Of a DNA stretch of 64,000 bases, positions 11,001 to 26,595 are shown piece after piece. The stretch covers positions 250,944-314,943 of the forward strand of contig JAKUCV010005750.1 in the NCBI GenBank assembly GCA_028386065.3, read 5' to 3'. The notes beneath the pieces are model-generated. The model saw only the letters and a program-made list of their open reading frames with translations, did not search any database and had not been told where the DNA came from. The stretch comes from Turnera subulata. Taxonomy: Eukaryota > Streptophyta > Magnoliopsida > Malpighiales > Passifloraceae. The stretch's first letter is position 1; each line of letters starts with the position of its first letter. The translations under genes were made by a program, and so were the position numbers.

Positions 11001-11012
11001 GTTACGATTTGA

Positions 11013-11125
11013 CAAGAAACTAAATTTTGGAGACTATGATTAATAAATGCAATCACATGACTAGGCACCGTTCTGAAATGACGATTTAAAGCAAAGGCTA
11101 ATTAATTAAGTTGGTACTCCCCTGG
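11013..11125 (+). repeat. Diverged duplicate of P450 upstream sequence
   Basis: 'aataaatgcaatcacatg' and 'aaagcaaaggctaattaa' occur here in the same order as 'aataaatgcaattacatg' and 'aaagcagaggctaattaa' upstream of the P450 at about 12782-12880. This suggests a duplicated promoter-proximal block or a repeat shared by both places. No P450 coding remnant follows here. Confidence 0.5.
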
Positions 11126-12770
11126 AGCAGATTGATCCTCCAGCAAGTTTGTACAAAAGAAAAGAGAATTCTAGAGCCTGTTTAGTGGTACTCTGGTAGA
11201 GAATGTTTTCCTTCTCTAACTCCATTTTCTACTCTTTTTTCAGTTTTCATTTTCTATTAGCAAATTGGAAAAAAATAGAAAATATGTTCATTTAACAAGA
11301 ATATTTTTTTGTCGATTTAACAAGAATACTTGTGTTATTAAAAAATATGGATAAAATAGTATTAAAAAAAATTAGAGGGGATGTGGATAAAAATATAGAC
11401 TAACATTTGTTTTTTTTTTTATGCTATAGACTAACATTTATTTGTAATCTTATTGGATTTGTTATCGTGGGTATATTTATCGAACAAAAAGTTCACTGAA
11501 AAGAAACTTCCCTTTCCCTTTCCCTTGCCGAACTCTTTTATAGTTTCCTTCCCCTTGCCAAACTCTTTGGAATATCTTTTGATATGTGTTTGGTGATCTT
11601 TGGGAGATCTATGAGAAATCATTTATGATCTTTCGGGTTCTTTGTTCCTGATAAAAGGAAACTCTCTCTCTCTCTCTTTGTGATCTTTCTATTTAGAAAC
11701 CAACATCTTTGGGACATGTTAACCATAAACCATTCTCTCTGAATCTTTGGTACCGTTGTTGTGAGCATTTTTTTGGTCTTTGTGAGCATCTTTCGTTGTA
11801 GTTCCAGAAACATATGATTTTCGTGATTTTAATTCATTAAAATTTTAAAAGATAGAAAAAAGGAAAAAAATAAAAACAGAGTTTAATGAATTCTTGGATT
11901 GGAGAACAAGTTGGGATGATTTTGGGAAATTTTCTAGCTGCTTTTGATGACTGTATTCGGACTTTATTCCGTTAATTCATGCTTTTGTTGAGAATCTAAC
12001 CGAAATAATGAGGATCAAGCTCTAAATTAGGAAAAGAACAATCTGGAAAAACTGTTTAGCGGTCATGGAAGGATGCGGCCAAATGAGGAAGCCAGCCAAT
12101 TCCCGGGCGCGCAAAGACTGCGAGCTCTGGGCGGTCATTCGTAGCTGATTCGCAAAAATTTTGATTTGGCATAGGACGAGTTGGCAAAGCACCACTAAAA
12201 ACTCCTTGTTGTTTTATGGTGAAAATTTCTAATGAGGGAGTACTCATCGAAGGCAAAGCAATCATATCTTTCATATTAGGGTTTATTTATTTCTCTAATT
12301 TATTTTATAACTTCCCATTCATCTCCTAAAATTTATATTATTACCTTATTTATTGTGTATTATTTAGGAAATAAATCTACACATTCAATATATATACTTA
12401 TATGGTTTAATTATTTCTAATATAACTGAATATAAAATCAAGTCTACAACTAATCAAACTTAGAGAGTCCCCACCATAAAATTTTTTATCTTTTTTATAC
12501 TAATCGAGACGAATTCATTATGAAACTAAATCATACAAGTATAGAAGGGATCGATGACCTAGGCATTGAGACAATGACATAACATAGGTACACCCTGATA
12601 GTAACGCTAATGAATCTACAATGGGCTACAGATAGATGAGAAGAAAAGCAACTTCAATCAAAAACCCTCTTCACACCTTTCCACTGTCTAAGGACATCAA
12701 CACAGTGCAATCAACCAATCTGTTATCTGTGTACAGTGACCGAAATCCATATATAAGAAACCGATTTAGG
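11126..12770. other. Intergenic, no gene seen
   Basis: AT-rich with a (TC)n run near 11662-11680. A GC-richer patch at about 12055-12200 gives a 72-residue minus-strand frame with no recognisable family. I see no gene. Confidence 0.5.
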
Positions 12771-12959
12771 AGATTGGAACTAATAAATGCAATTACATGT
12801 TTGGCCGTTCGAAAATGAAGAATAGTTTGCAACAGCATAGTACTCCCCGTGATCAACGACTAAAAGCAGAGGCTAATTAACTAATTGAACTGGGGTCAAA
12901 AAACCGTAATATGGAACAATAATCTGGCGCCTTAAAAACCTACCATCACATGCACGGCA

Positions 12960-12967
12960 TATAAATA
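12960..12967 (+). promoter_or_regulatory. Probable TATA box of the P450 gene
   Basis: TATAAATA lies 37 bp upstream of the P450 start codon. If transcription starts about 30 bp downstream, the 5' leader is very short. An ATGTAA (12981-12986), a start codon directly followed by a stop, lies between them and would be a minimal upstream ORF only if the real transcription start is further upstream. Confidence 0.5.
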
Positions 12968-13003
12968 TCGGAAGAGATTAATGTAAGAGGCGCATATCTT
13001 AAA

Positions 13004-14539
13004 ATGGCAATACTAGTGACCTACTTTCTTACAATCTTGGTAGGCATTTTGGTGATGGGCATTTGGAATTGCATAAAAAGGTGTGGGAAGCCATGGAAGT
13101 GGAGACCAATCAGAATCTTGTTATTTTCTGTGCGTGTGCATGAGTTGCATGAGAGAATTGCAAAAGTTCTTGACAGAAGAAATGGCACAATCGTAGCCAA
13201 GGGCTTGATAAGCTGGGTCACTGGAGGGGATGTAGTGCTCACAAGTGACCCCGCAAACGTGCAACACATGATGAGCACCAGGTTCTCCAATTATCTCAAA
13301 GGGCCCGAGTTCAAGAAGCGATTCGATATTTTTGGGGATGGACCCTTCAACCTGGACGACCAAGAATGGATGCACCACAGGAAGAATATTCGCGCATATT
13401 TCAATCACCAGAAATTCCATTCATTCTTTGCCAAGACTCTGGAGTATTGCATCGAGACGGAGCTGATCCCTGACCTCCGTCTTGTTAGTAGCAACAACGC
13501 AGTTGTGGACCTGCAAGCCCTACTGAGGAAGCATGTGGGTTATTTTGGCCGCTCTTTTTCCACAGGTCTTCAACCCGCGTCTTTTCGGGGTGCTGGCATC
13601 GATAACGAGCTGCTCACTAAGGCCATGGATGACACCATGGAGGCAATTTTTTTCCGGTATGTTGTGCCGGAAAAGATTTGGAAGTTGCAAAGGGCTCTAG
13701 GGGTTGGGAAGGAGAAGAATCTAAGCAGAGCCAAGAGGACCCTGGATGAGGCACTATCACGCTGTATATCAATTAAGGAAGAAGGACTGCGCCAAGGAAG
13801 AGTCCCAAGTGATGATGAGGATTTCAGTGCACTGAAAGGATACCTCACCGGACACCATCTAACAGGACTAGAACCACATGCGCTCACTTATGATATCATC
13901 AAAGAAACCGTCTTCAGCTTGATCTTTGCTCTGGAAGGCACAGTGAGTACCACTCTTACTTGGTTCTTTTGGCTTCTCTCAAAGAACCTGCATGTTGAAA
14001 CTAGAATCAGAGAGGAACTAGAAACAATCTTTGCAAGAAGAGACGCCAAAAAAAGGTTTGTGGCCTGGTTTGAGGACAAGGAATTTAGCAAGATGATTTA
14101 TCTCCATGCAGCTCTGTGTGAGACACTCAGGTTATTCCCACCAGTTCCTTTCGAGCCCAGGAATCCCGTTGCACAAGAGATGCTTCCGAGTGGCCATGAA
14201 GTCAGTCCGGAGACGAGAGTAGTGATCAGCGCATATGCGATGGGGAGGATGAAATCTGTGTGGGGAGAAGATTGCTGTGACTTCAAGCCAGAGAGATGGA
14301 TCACTACAGATGGAGATATTAGGCATGAGCCAGCGCATAAGTTCTTTGCATTTAGTGCAGGTCCAAGGATTTGTCCAGGTAAAGACTTAGCCTTCACGCT
14401 AATGAAGATTTTTTCAGCTACCATCATCCTAAACTACGATGTTCAAGTGATCCAAGATCGCCCCGTCACCATCAAGACAAGCAGCCTTCTTCAGATGAAG
14501 CACGGCCTACTAGTGACGCTTACCAAGAGACTGGCTTGA
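13004..14539 (+). CDS. Cytochrome P450, CYP96 family (CYP86 clan)
   Basis: An intact, intronless 511-residue protein. Family members are ER-anchored monooxygenases; characterised CYP96 enzymes oxidise long-chain wax alkanes (the MAH1 type) or, in other lineages, specialised metabolites. The substrate here is unknown. A hydrophobic anchor spans about residues 3-22. The proline-rich hinge is eroded (only KPWKWRP remains). ExxR is at 373-376 (ETLR), the PERF-like FKPERW at 427-432, and the haem loop FSAGPRICPG at 450-459 with Cys457. The I-helix motif normally A-G-x-D/E-T is here A-L-E-G-T (309-313): the conserved acid before Thr is Gly, although a Glu sits one position earlier. This could mean altered oxygen chemistry or early decay. 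CYP96 assignment rests on stretches such as YAMGRMKSVWGEDC and LTWFFWLLSKN. Confidence 0.88.
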   Translation: MAILVTYFLTILVGILVMGIWNCIKRCGKPWKWRPIRILLFSVRVHELHERIAKVLDRRNGTIVAKGLISWVTGGDVVLTSDPANVQHMMSTRFSNYLKGPEFKKRFDIFGDGPFNLDDQEWMHHRKNIRAYFNHQKFHSFFAKTLEYCIETELIPDLRLVSSNNAVVDLQALLRKHVGYFGRSFSTGLQPASFRGAGIDNELLTKAMDDTMEAIFFRYVVPEKIWKLQRALGVGKEKNLSRAKRTLDEALSRCISIKEEGLRQGRVPSDDEDFSALKGYLTGHHLTGLEPHALTYDIIKETVFSLIFALEGTVSTTLTWFFWLLSKNLHVETRIREELETIFARRDAKKRFVAWFEDKEFSKMIYLHAALCETLRLFPPVPFEPRNPVAQEMLPSGHEVSPETRVVISAYAMGRMKSVWGEDCCDFKPERWITTDGDIRHEPAHKFFAFSAGPRICPGKDLAFTLMKIFSATIILNYDVQVIQDRPVTIKTSSLLQMKHGLLVTLTKRLA

Positions 14540-15467
14540 TGCTTCTTATCTATGACTTAAAATTAAAACAAGAATTGGAGTATCTGGTGATTAGGTGCAG
14601 CCAGCTATACCATCAACTAATTAATTAAAGAGCAGTTCTTATGCTTTTCCAAATGTTTAAATTGCAGTTCATATGTTGTATACATTATATATAAACGGTG
14701 TGGATCAATAATTTGTCGGTGTTGAGACAATTATAACATGAGATTTGGGAAAATTTTTTTTTTATTTATTTTTTTAGTATTAAAAAAAATTAACTCGGAG
14801 AACTATATAATTAAGCCTGACTTCTCAAATCCTTTCGTGGCAGAAGCCTGATTCCGTAAATCATGTCATAACGCATAGCAGCATTCTCCTTCAAATTGGA
14901 ACAAAAATGTCTATCGTGTCCAACTTGTCAATTGTAGAATGGACTGCCTTCTTCAAACTGACTTGGTGGGATCATGTTGTATAGAGTTTTGTGCAATTTC
15001 AATACTTGCTTTTTGTCGCAATGCTAACTCATTTGTTGGATAAATTCCATCCCCAATTGCTTTAGTTAGGATACAATTGATCCATGATATAAAATTCCAT
15101 CCCCAATTGCTTTAGTTAGGATCAATTGATCCATAATATTCCACAATAGTTCTTCAAGTACATAAAAATTGTAGCATTAAGAAAAGTACCTCAAAATTCA
15201 GTATACAACATTCATATGTTTCTGGATAGGTGTATCAAGATTTTTTTTTATGCTAAAGGAATGTATCGACAATATCTGATCCTGTGAATGCCAAATAACT
15301 AAATATTAATACTGACTTTATTAGTTGGTACTTGGTCTGAATACCTAGCATCACTCATAGGGCGACACAACATGATATCCGGGCCTAAGGATCAACACGA
15401 GACATGTGATTGGAATACATTAAAAACGTCGAGGTATATTAACGTGACAAAAGAAATTATGGGCGTA
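14540..15467. other. 3' flank of P450, no further gene
   Basis: AT-rich, presumably including the P450 3' UTR in its first few hundred bases. It contains the tandem duplication listed separately. Confidence 0.5.
15042..15139. repeat. 50-bp tandem duplication
   Basis: 'aaattccatccccaattgct' and what follows it ('ttagttagga', 'attgatcca') occur at 15042 and again at 15092, with two small differences. Confidence 0.85.
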
Positions 15468-15483
15468 GGATTGGTACAAATTT
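15468..15483. repeat. LINE target-site duplication, copy at the 3' (poly-A) end
   Basis: GGATTGGTACAAATTT is repeated exactly at 21723-21738. Sixteen bases is a typical length for target-primed reverse transcription. Confidence 0.92.
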
Positions 15484-15530
15484 TTTTTTTTTGGAAATAG
15501 AAAGGCCAAAAAGGTCGTACACAAACTAAA

Positions 15531-18500
15531 CTAACACATAGGCACTCTAACTAGTCTATCCTGGGAAAATCCCAACATATCTAACCATAACATGTCCTTA
15601 ATACAATTAGGAAGACTAGAAAATCTATTACAGGTAAAATCCAAGCTGCATCCGAGATTAGCCATTCTATCAGCACAACTGTTGGCTTTCCGGTAGGTGT
15701 GAGTAATCTGAACAGTCCAAGACTTACTGAGGAGGGCTCGAATTCTTCGCACAAAAGAAAGATTCCCATCACTCGGGGGTTCTGAACCTAAAAGTAATTT
15801 CAATACTGGTTGAGAATCAACCTCCAGCTGCAAGTGCAGGATACCCATATCCTAAGCCAACTCCAAACCAAGCAAAACAGCCCATAGCTCAGCTTTCATA
15901 GCCGAGCATACGCCCACATGTGATGCAAAACCACCCAGAAATCGACCACAATTATCCCGGATTAGACCACCCGCACCCGCCAGTCCAAGATTGCCTTTTG
16001 ATGCCCTATCAGTGTTCAATTTCAAGGCACCACCCTGTGGGGGCTTCCAAAGAATAGGAACCAGATGCTTCATCCCTGCTCCTTTAAGAGTATCCTCCAA
16101 TCGTCAAGCATCTTTGACCTCATCAACATACCTCTTAACTGAGCTAATAGACAATGCTAAGCTTGTATCCCCTTTAACCCTTCTGTCATTCCTGACCCTC
16201 CACAATAACCAACAAACTAAGCCAAACCACAGAGGCCGATCCTCATTATTTTGTGAGAACAAGTTAGACAACAACCAATTATGCAAGTCACAATTAAAAA
16301 AAAAATCCTGGACAGCAGCACCAGGGAGCAAGATATTCCACACATTGTGAGCTCTACCACAATCTCGAAGCACATGTAAAGTAGTCTCTTCATGGCCACA
16401 CACCTCACAGTTTGGGTTATGGGCTAAATGTCATCGAAACCGTTCACTATTTGTTAGAAACTTATTATGAGCAGCCAACCAAAGAAAAGCTCGAACTCTT
16501 TGAGGTCCTTTCCATTGCCAAACTTTTTTCCAGATATCATTGTCCACATTCAAATTAAAATTTTCAATAGCATGATAAGCCGAAGAGACAGTAAACGTAC
16601 CTGAAGGGGTAACTTTCCAGATCATTGTGTCCAATCCCGCGTCTCTATTAGGAGGTACAACTGCTCTCAATTTCAACAAAATTGGCATAGGTAGCAGTTT
16701 TTTCAAAGAAGGCCATTCCCAATTCCCGTTTTCTTGCACATATTCAAAGACCCTTTTATTGAGATGAGAACTATCAAGTTCCCCTATAGCATGATTAAGC
16801 AAAGAACCTTCATCATCCAACTAACAATCAATCCAGAATTTCACAGAATACCCATTACCAATAACCCACTGGATGCCTTCAAGAACTTGGCCCCAAACTT
16901 TCTCCATCCCTCTCCAAATATGAGATTTCTTACCATTAGGCTTTATAAACCAATCATCAGCCCTTTTTTGCACATATTTAGCAATGAAGATCCGTGCCCA
17001 TAAACTATTAGGATTATTAACCACACTCCACGCCAATTTCATAAGAAAAGCAGCATTAAGAGGTTCCAATTTACGAATTCCCAGACCTCCACTATGAATA
17101 GGTACACACACAGAATCCCAATTTAATAAGTGCATCTTGTGCTTATCCACACAGTCACCCCAGATAAAGTTCCTACAACATTTCTCCACTTTACTGCGCA
17201 CTCCACTCGGTAGTTTAGTTGATTGCATTGAATAGATAGGAACAGCAGCAAGTACCGACTTACATAAGGTGATGCGCCCTGCTAAGGATAGATTACTAGC
17301 CTTCCATGAAGTTAGTTTTTTCTTCACTTTTTCCATAATATCCCAATATTTTATTGTTAGTTACTCTCCCGTGAAGGAGAGGAACCCCCAAATATTTACC
17401 AAGGTCACTGGAACCACTGATTCTAGTCAACTTTCTTCTTAAGTCCTCCTTCACACCCTTGGAAAAGAAGATTCTAGTTTTTGCCATACTCACACTTTGC
17501 CCAGAAGCATCACAAAAGAGTTGTAAACATTTCTTCATCACCAATATCTGATTTTCAGAAGCCCCACCAAAAAGAATTAAATCATCAGCAAACATTAAAT
17601 GAGATAGATAGGGACCCCTTCTCTCAAATCTCAATGGCTTCCAATTACCCCCTTCGACTTCATGATTGATAAGATGGGCTAGTCTCTCAAGACAAATGAC
17701 AAAGAGCTAAGGAGACAAAGGATCTCCCTGCCGAACCCCTCTAGTTGGCAAAAAAGAATCTGTTTTAGCCCCATTCTACAGGACCTGCATGCCAGGAGAA
17801 GATACACACTGCATAATAGACTTCTTCAATGAATCTGGAAAACACGCCATTGAGATTGATTCCTCCAAAAAAGACCAACTAACCCTATCGTAGGCCTTTT
17901 CTAAATCCACTTTAATGGCCAAAAACTGTTTACCTTTGCCATACCTTACATAGAATGCATAGCTTCCTGCGCTATCACTATGTTATCAATAATATGACGC
18001 GTAGGAATGAAGCTGCTTTGATGTTCACCAATCAGTTTGGGCAGAAACGGCTTGATTCTGTTCACCAAGACCTTTGCAATGACTTTATAAGTCACATTGC
18101 AAAGGCCAATAGGCCGAAATTGAGACATACTAAAAGGGCATTCAACTTTAGGAATCAGAACCAGGAAAGTAGGATTACGATCTCTCAAACTAATTTTCCC
18201 CTCCAGCACATCTCTAACAAATGACATCATATTTGGCCCTGCCAAATGCCACTGGTTTTGGGAGAAAACTACCTGGAAACCATCAGGCCCAGGAGATTTT
18301 AAGGGTCCAATATCAAAAACAGCACTCTTAATCTCCTTATTTGAAATCTCCTTTCCCAGTTCCACAAAATCAGAATCAGATAGTATAGGAAATCCATACA
18401 TGGTTACCAGTTTCGGTCTCAAAGGAACATCTTTAAGGAATAAATGCCGATAATACAGCAGCAATTATTTTCAGAGCATTCTCATCCCAAATCCACTCCC

Positions 18501-19647
18501 CTTCACTATTCTTGAGCCCTTCAATTTTATTATGCTTTCTCTACATCAGTGTTGATAAGTGAAAGATTCTAGCATTTCGATCTCCCTGCAAAATTCATTT
18601 TGATCTTGATTTCTGGAACCACATGATCCCTTCCTGCTGCAAAATAACATTATACTCCCAAATAAGCTCTTGTTCCCTTTTTTCCAAAGACAAATCACTC
18701 GAAATAGCCATAAATCACTGAAGATCTTGCAGGCGGGCTAGGCAATCTTTTTTCTTCCGAAAAATGTTACCAAATACATCTCTGTTCCATTTCTGCAACT
18801 CAGGTTTCAGATGCTGTAAAGCTTCATCAATACAAGCCTCCCTTTTCCATTGATCATGCACAAATGACGAAAATAGCTGATGACTAAGCCAAGAAGCCTC
18901 AAACCTGAACGGACGGGCATTGGGATCATTAGGAATATAACCAGTAATATTGAGCAGAATTGGATGGTGATCAGATTTAATTCTTGGGAGATTTCTCAAT
19001 GAAGCTTCAGGAAATTGGGTACACCAATCCGAGTTCATAACAACTCTATCTAATCTCTCAAAAATGCACCTCAAACTATCTCTCTTCGGGCCCCTCCATG
19101 TAAAGCGTGGTCCAGAGGCATCCATACTTGATAGTCCACATTCCTCAAGGTTCTCTTTAAACAAAGCACCTCTATGCATATTGGCAGGTCTACCTCCCTT
19201 CTTCTCAAATCTGAATAAAAAGTCGTTGAAGTCACCCATAACTGCCCATGCAAAATTAATACCACCACTAATTCTCTTTAAATCTTGCCAAAAGATCTCC
19301 TTATAAATCTGATCCGGATTCACATAAATCACAGTAAGAAACCAAGGTCTATCCCTCACACCCTTAATTTCCATATGAATAAACTATTGGGAATCCTATA
19401 AAATACGAATACCAGGGAGCATAGTTCTTGCCAACACCCAAATACCACCCGAAAAGCCAACTGCATCAACTTTATGTACAAAAATTAAACCCATACTTCT
19501 AACAACTCTATCAGCTACACTACCACTAACACGTACTTCTGCCAACACAATAACATCAGGATTATTGATTCTAAGCAAATCTCTTAGAATGCTATGGAGC
19601 CTCCTACTTCTAGCACCCCTACAATTCCAATAAATGAACTTAATCAT
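15531..19647 (-). pseudogene. LINE ORF2 (endonuclease, RT, RNase H), broken
   Basis: It starts at the ATG 19647 (MIKFIYWNCRGA), the usual beginning of the AP-type endonuclease. The endonuclease motifs GDFN and SDHHPI are visible near 19240 and 18970. The RT region 18464-17296 has PGPDGF, SFIPTRHI, an RQGDPLSP-type block and the catalytic FADD near 17590. A zf-RVT region lies at about 16820-16300. An RNase H (RVT_3) domain lies at 16100-15640 and ends at TAG or equivalent near 15531. In-frame stops lie near 19396 (two close together), 18712, 17945, 16820, 16430, 16103 and 15850, with frameshifts between 18712 and 18464. Confidence 0.88.
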
Positions 19648-19676
19648 AGAAAAAGAGGAAGATGAAGTACCCGGTT

Positions 19677-21624
19677 TCAATGAGAAACACCAAGGGCAGA
19701 GAGAATTTCATTTGAGGCAGCAAGATCAACTTCATCAACAGACACCTCCAAAAGAGTATTGCCATCAAGAACAGATTGCACACTTTCCACTACCGAATAA
19801 GCAGCAGCCTCCTGATTACCCGCATCTTTATCCCTCACAGCAGAACCTCCACCATGATCCATGAAATCCTGAATCGTAGTTGAGGGGTCATTTTTGCTCT
19901 TCACAACATCATGACCAAAGGATCCCCCTCTGCAATCCTATGGTACATTCTCCATTAGTGATTCTTGCTTATTACCATACTGCACAACAGTATTACTTAA
20001 CAACACAAGAGAGTCCGGCACTACTTGAGTGCGAGTCCTAGGAAGTCCCCTTGACAAAGAAACATCACCCTCAATAACATCATCATTACCACTCCTTGAA
20101 GATCTCCAACCCTTAGTACTAGACCTGCTCTTGCTACGCACCCGGTTAGATTGCACTAACTTCTCCTTACCAGTACCCACATTAGTAATATCCTTTAAAG
20201 GCAGAATACGAGAAATAGTCCTACCAACACGAGGTTGAACATCATGAACATCCTGAAAAATGATTCCCTGATTTTCTCTAGAAGTAATATTCTTTTTAGG
20301 CCCCACCACCGAGAAACCATTAGTCTTAGTAGCCTCGACATCCATATCCATGTGCGAGTCCTCAACTAGTATAGACTTACTAGATTCGCCAACAATCTTT
20401 CCATCAGCAGTAGGATTTTTAGTGCCAACATCCACCTCCAAATTATGAAGAATATCAAACCTAGAGCCATTCTCTGACTTACCAGAACCTGTTGGCATTG
20501 AACCAACCTTAGCATTTTGAACAACAATAGGATGAGCACCAGTAGAAGGCCCAGAACCCTTAGCTTGGGCAGAACGTCTACTCCTTCCCTTCTTCTGCAC
20601 CAACATCCATTTACCTCTTGTTTTAAAAACTTCAGGTCTTGCCTTAGGAATGGTAGCCCCAGGTCTGTAGGCAGAAGGAGTATTCACAGCCCTTTGAGCT
20701 TGAGCTTGATCAACATTCTTAGAGGGACATACCTCCTCTCTATGTCCATACAATCCACAATTGAAGCAAACCAAGTGAAGGCCTTCATACTCAGCTCTCC
20801 ACACCCTTCGCCCAAGCCTGAATTTAGCCTCTAGTGGTTTTGTGAGATCCACTTCAACACACACTTTAGCAAATTGCCCTCGTTCCGCCTGAAGAGTAGC
20901 ACGATCCACCTTAATAACTTTACCCAACTTACTACCCAGCCTCTTCAAGAAATTCTCATTATAAAACTCAACGGGAAGGTTAGGAAAATATACCCAGACT
21001 GCCACAGTATCAATAGATGCATCATAAGGGTCAAAATAAGGCCTCCATGGACGAACAGTCAAGTAATGATCTGCCACCGTCCAAGGACCACCATTGAGAA
21101 CATTGTGATAATCAGCAGCACAGCCAAATCGTACGATATAATAGTCATTCCCAAAATCAACAAGAGTAAAGGAGCGACTAGTTACCCATAGAGAATGAAG
21201 TCGAGAGAGTAAGAAACGATACCCCTACTTTCCGATCCAATACTTTCACAATCAAAGCATGTTTTCACTTACTGTAGAGCCTTCTCTTCTCAGCCGAAGA
21301 GAGCCAGATCGTAGGACAATCGTCCTCTTCCTCGTCTCCACCAGAGTTTGATACAACCTCAAACTCCTCAGGTTCGAACTCATCCTCATCCATATCAGTA
21401 TCCTTAACATCATACCCAAGCAGTAGATCTTTGTAGGAGGTCTTCCTTCTAGCTTCACCCTCAGCCTCAGTCAAGTCCTCACCATCAATCTCCATATCTA
21501 TGACACCATTCTTCATCCTAGCTTTTTCGCTCGCCTGCATCCGGGCATCATCATCACCTTTGGACCCCGACTCAGCCTCCCCTTGAGAAGCAGGAGCCAT
21601 GCCGGAGAAACTCGAAGCTGGCAT
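19677..21624 (-). pseudogene. LINE ORF1 (DUF4283 nucleic-acid-binding protein), broken
   Basis: The probable start is the ATG at 21624 (MPASSFSGMAPASQ...). An acidic N-terminal region is followed by an in-frame TGA at 21265-21267 and a frame change shortly after, at the point where DUF4283 begins (VKVLDRKVG). The domain then continues in the 21077-19938 frame (VADHYLTVRPWRPYFDP), with a zinc knuckle CFNCGLYGHREEVC near 20730-20770. A TAG at 19938-19940 interrupts the same frame, which otherwise runs on to 19677, just ahead of ORF2. ORF1 proteins bind element RNA; this copy cannot make one. Confidence 0.85.
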
Positions 21625-21738
21625 ACCAGTTGTTCGATGAAAGGTCAAGTAGAAAATAAAAAGAAAACCCAAGAGAGAAAACGAGAGAAAACCACGCGCT
21701 AGTCACACGCTTTTTAAAACTTGGATTGGTACAAATTT

Positions 21739-22400
21739 AGAAGTTGGGTACTAAAAATCCGGGAAACTCACAATCCACATAAATATTTACTAAAGGAGCA
21801 GTTATGGTATGTTACAGTAGTCAGAGGTAATGGTTTTTACTACCTGTCAGCTCCCAAATTAAAACAAAGCATATATATTGGCATTTTTTTGAACATACAT
21901 ATTGGCAATTGATGAGTACCACTTTTTCCATTAAGAACCATCAGCTTCCCCTCACCCGTGATAAATTTTCGCTCGTCTATATAATACATTGACAACAGTG
22001 GAGATTGTGCTCTCGATCCACGAGCTAGTCAATGTTAATGGTGAATATACGGTAGAGCACAAACTTTCCCCAAGATGAAGTCATATGTTTTCTCAAAGGA
22101 AACTAAGCAGATTTTGGGGCAAAATGAACAAAATTCTAACTCGTTTCAATTACATTACCCCTAACTACACATATCATATCCTGTTTCGATGAATGAAAAT
22201 AACTATGGGTTGTCAGAAATATATGTAAACAAATGGTAAACACATGAAGTTCTCTGTCTGTTGAAAAATCATCTGAAATTGTGTTTAATCCATGTTGGAA
22301 AGAGTTTTTTTTTTTTTTTGCTTATTTTTTCTTGGAGAAAATGGAAAGTAATAATCCAACAGTGCTAAGAATTCAGTCAGAAACTGAGCATTGCATGAAA
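21739..22400. other. Intergenic between LINE and beta-glucosidase 3' end
   Basis: AT-rich. The part next to 22401 should hold the glucosidase 3' UTR. No other gene is seen. Confidence 0.5.
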
Positions 22401-25563
<3,163 letters not shown>

Positions 25564-26595
25564 GACAAATTGTTTTTTCCCACAACTAACTTCTGGCATT
25601 GGCTTTTATTATACATTGTTTGGAAGAGGAATCAAAGAAATAAAAAAGAAGTATACAAGAAGACAAGTGGAAATCAACAATCAAACCGGCCTCAAGTATA
25701 TATATATCTACATATATAATATATAATATCCCCGGTGAGTGCCCGCCTTGGCCTTTCTCTTGTATGACTGATTCCAAATTTTCATGAACATATACTACTT
25801 TTTACTTACAACTTCGTTAATGGTCTTTCTAGAAGATGAGTGCAGCCTTTCAGGAAGCAACTTAATTAATGGCCATACCACAACAGTTGTTTTCTTTTCT
25901 CTTAGAAAACCACTGTTGCTCTTCTCTCTACGGTATAAGGCAGAAGACAAAACAATCCGAATTTGAAAACAAAATGATTTTCCTCCGAAATACTTTTTTT
26001 TTTTTTTTACCATTACCAAGATGGGGTTCTCACGGTGGCCGTGCCGAAGGAGGAAGTCAGGAAACCTGATGTCAAGGCCTGTAGCTTAGTATAAATCTTA
26101 GGTACATGATTGTTCGTACAAGTAAATCTTAGGTACATGTAGGAAAACAGTTCTCTGATGTTGTCTTCATCGGCGATGATGCTCTTGTTTTAATATTTGA
26201 TCCGTTATGTGACAGAGGTTTTTGACCCCTCTCCCTTGTTCACTTTTTGTTCAAGACAACCATGGAAAGATCACACATACAAATCCAAGCGAGTTTAACA
26301 TGAGATTGTAATGTGAAGGAAATGTCCAACTCGAATGGTTTCGATGGTCTGTGACAATCGAGTCGAAATAGGAATGTTAAAATTCAGAGTTTCGCAGGAC
26401 TTAATTAGGAATAGTCTGCTAGCGGCAGCAGAAACAGAATCACCACTCGTATTAGAAGATTACAACGAACATTTTATTAATATACATCTGTTCGTTTCAA
26501 GACAGGTAGGTGATGGAAGAACACAGGCCGCATGGTCACATAACTAACAGTAGCAATATTTGGCAGAACAGAAGCCATTCAAGCCAAGAACATAA
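25564..26595. other. Intergenic: glucosidase promoter side
   Basis: A TA-rich stretch at 25696-25730 ('tatatatatctacatatata') lies 130-170 bp upstream of the glucosidase start and could supply its TATA box. 'cttaggtacatg' is repeated at about 26097 and 26130. No additional gene is seen. Confidence 0.5.

Larger units (their letters stand above)
15484..21722 (-). mobile_element. Full-length L1-type LINE, 6.2 kb, inactivated
   Basis: On the minus strand the element runs from 21722 to a poly-A tail, seen as the T-run at about 15481-15492. It is flanked by a perfect 16-bp duplication, so it is a complete insertion rather than a 5'-truncated one. It has ORF1 (DUF4283 and CCHC knuckle) and ORF2 (endonuclease, reverse transcriptase, zf-RVT, RNase H), the plant L1 order with a C-terminal RNase H. 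Both ORFs carry several stops and frameshifts. No transcription unit of a host gene is disrupted by it as far as can be seen. Confidence 0.93.

Noticed and set aside
13004..13420. Minus-strand frames antisense to the P450
   Set aside because: Shadows of the P450 coding sequence.
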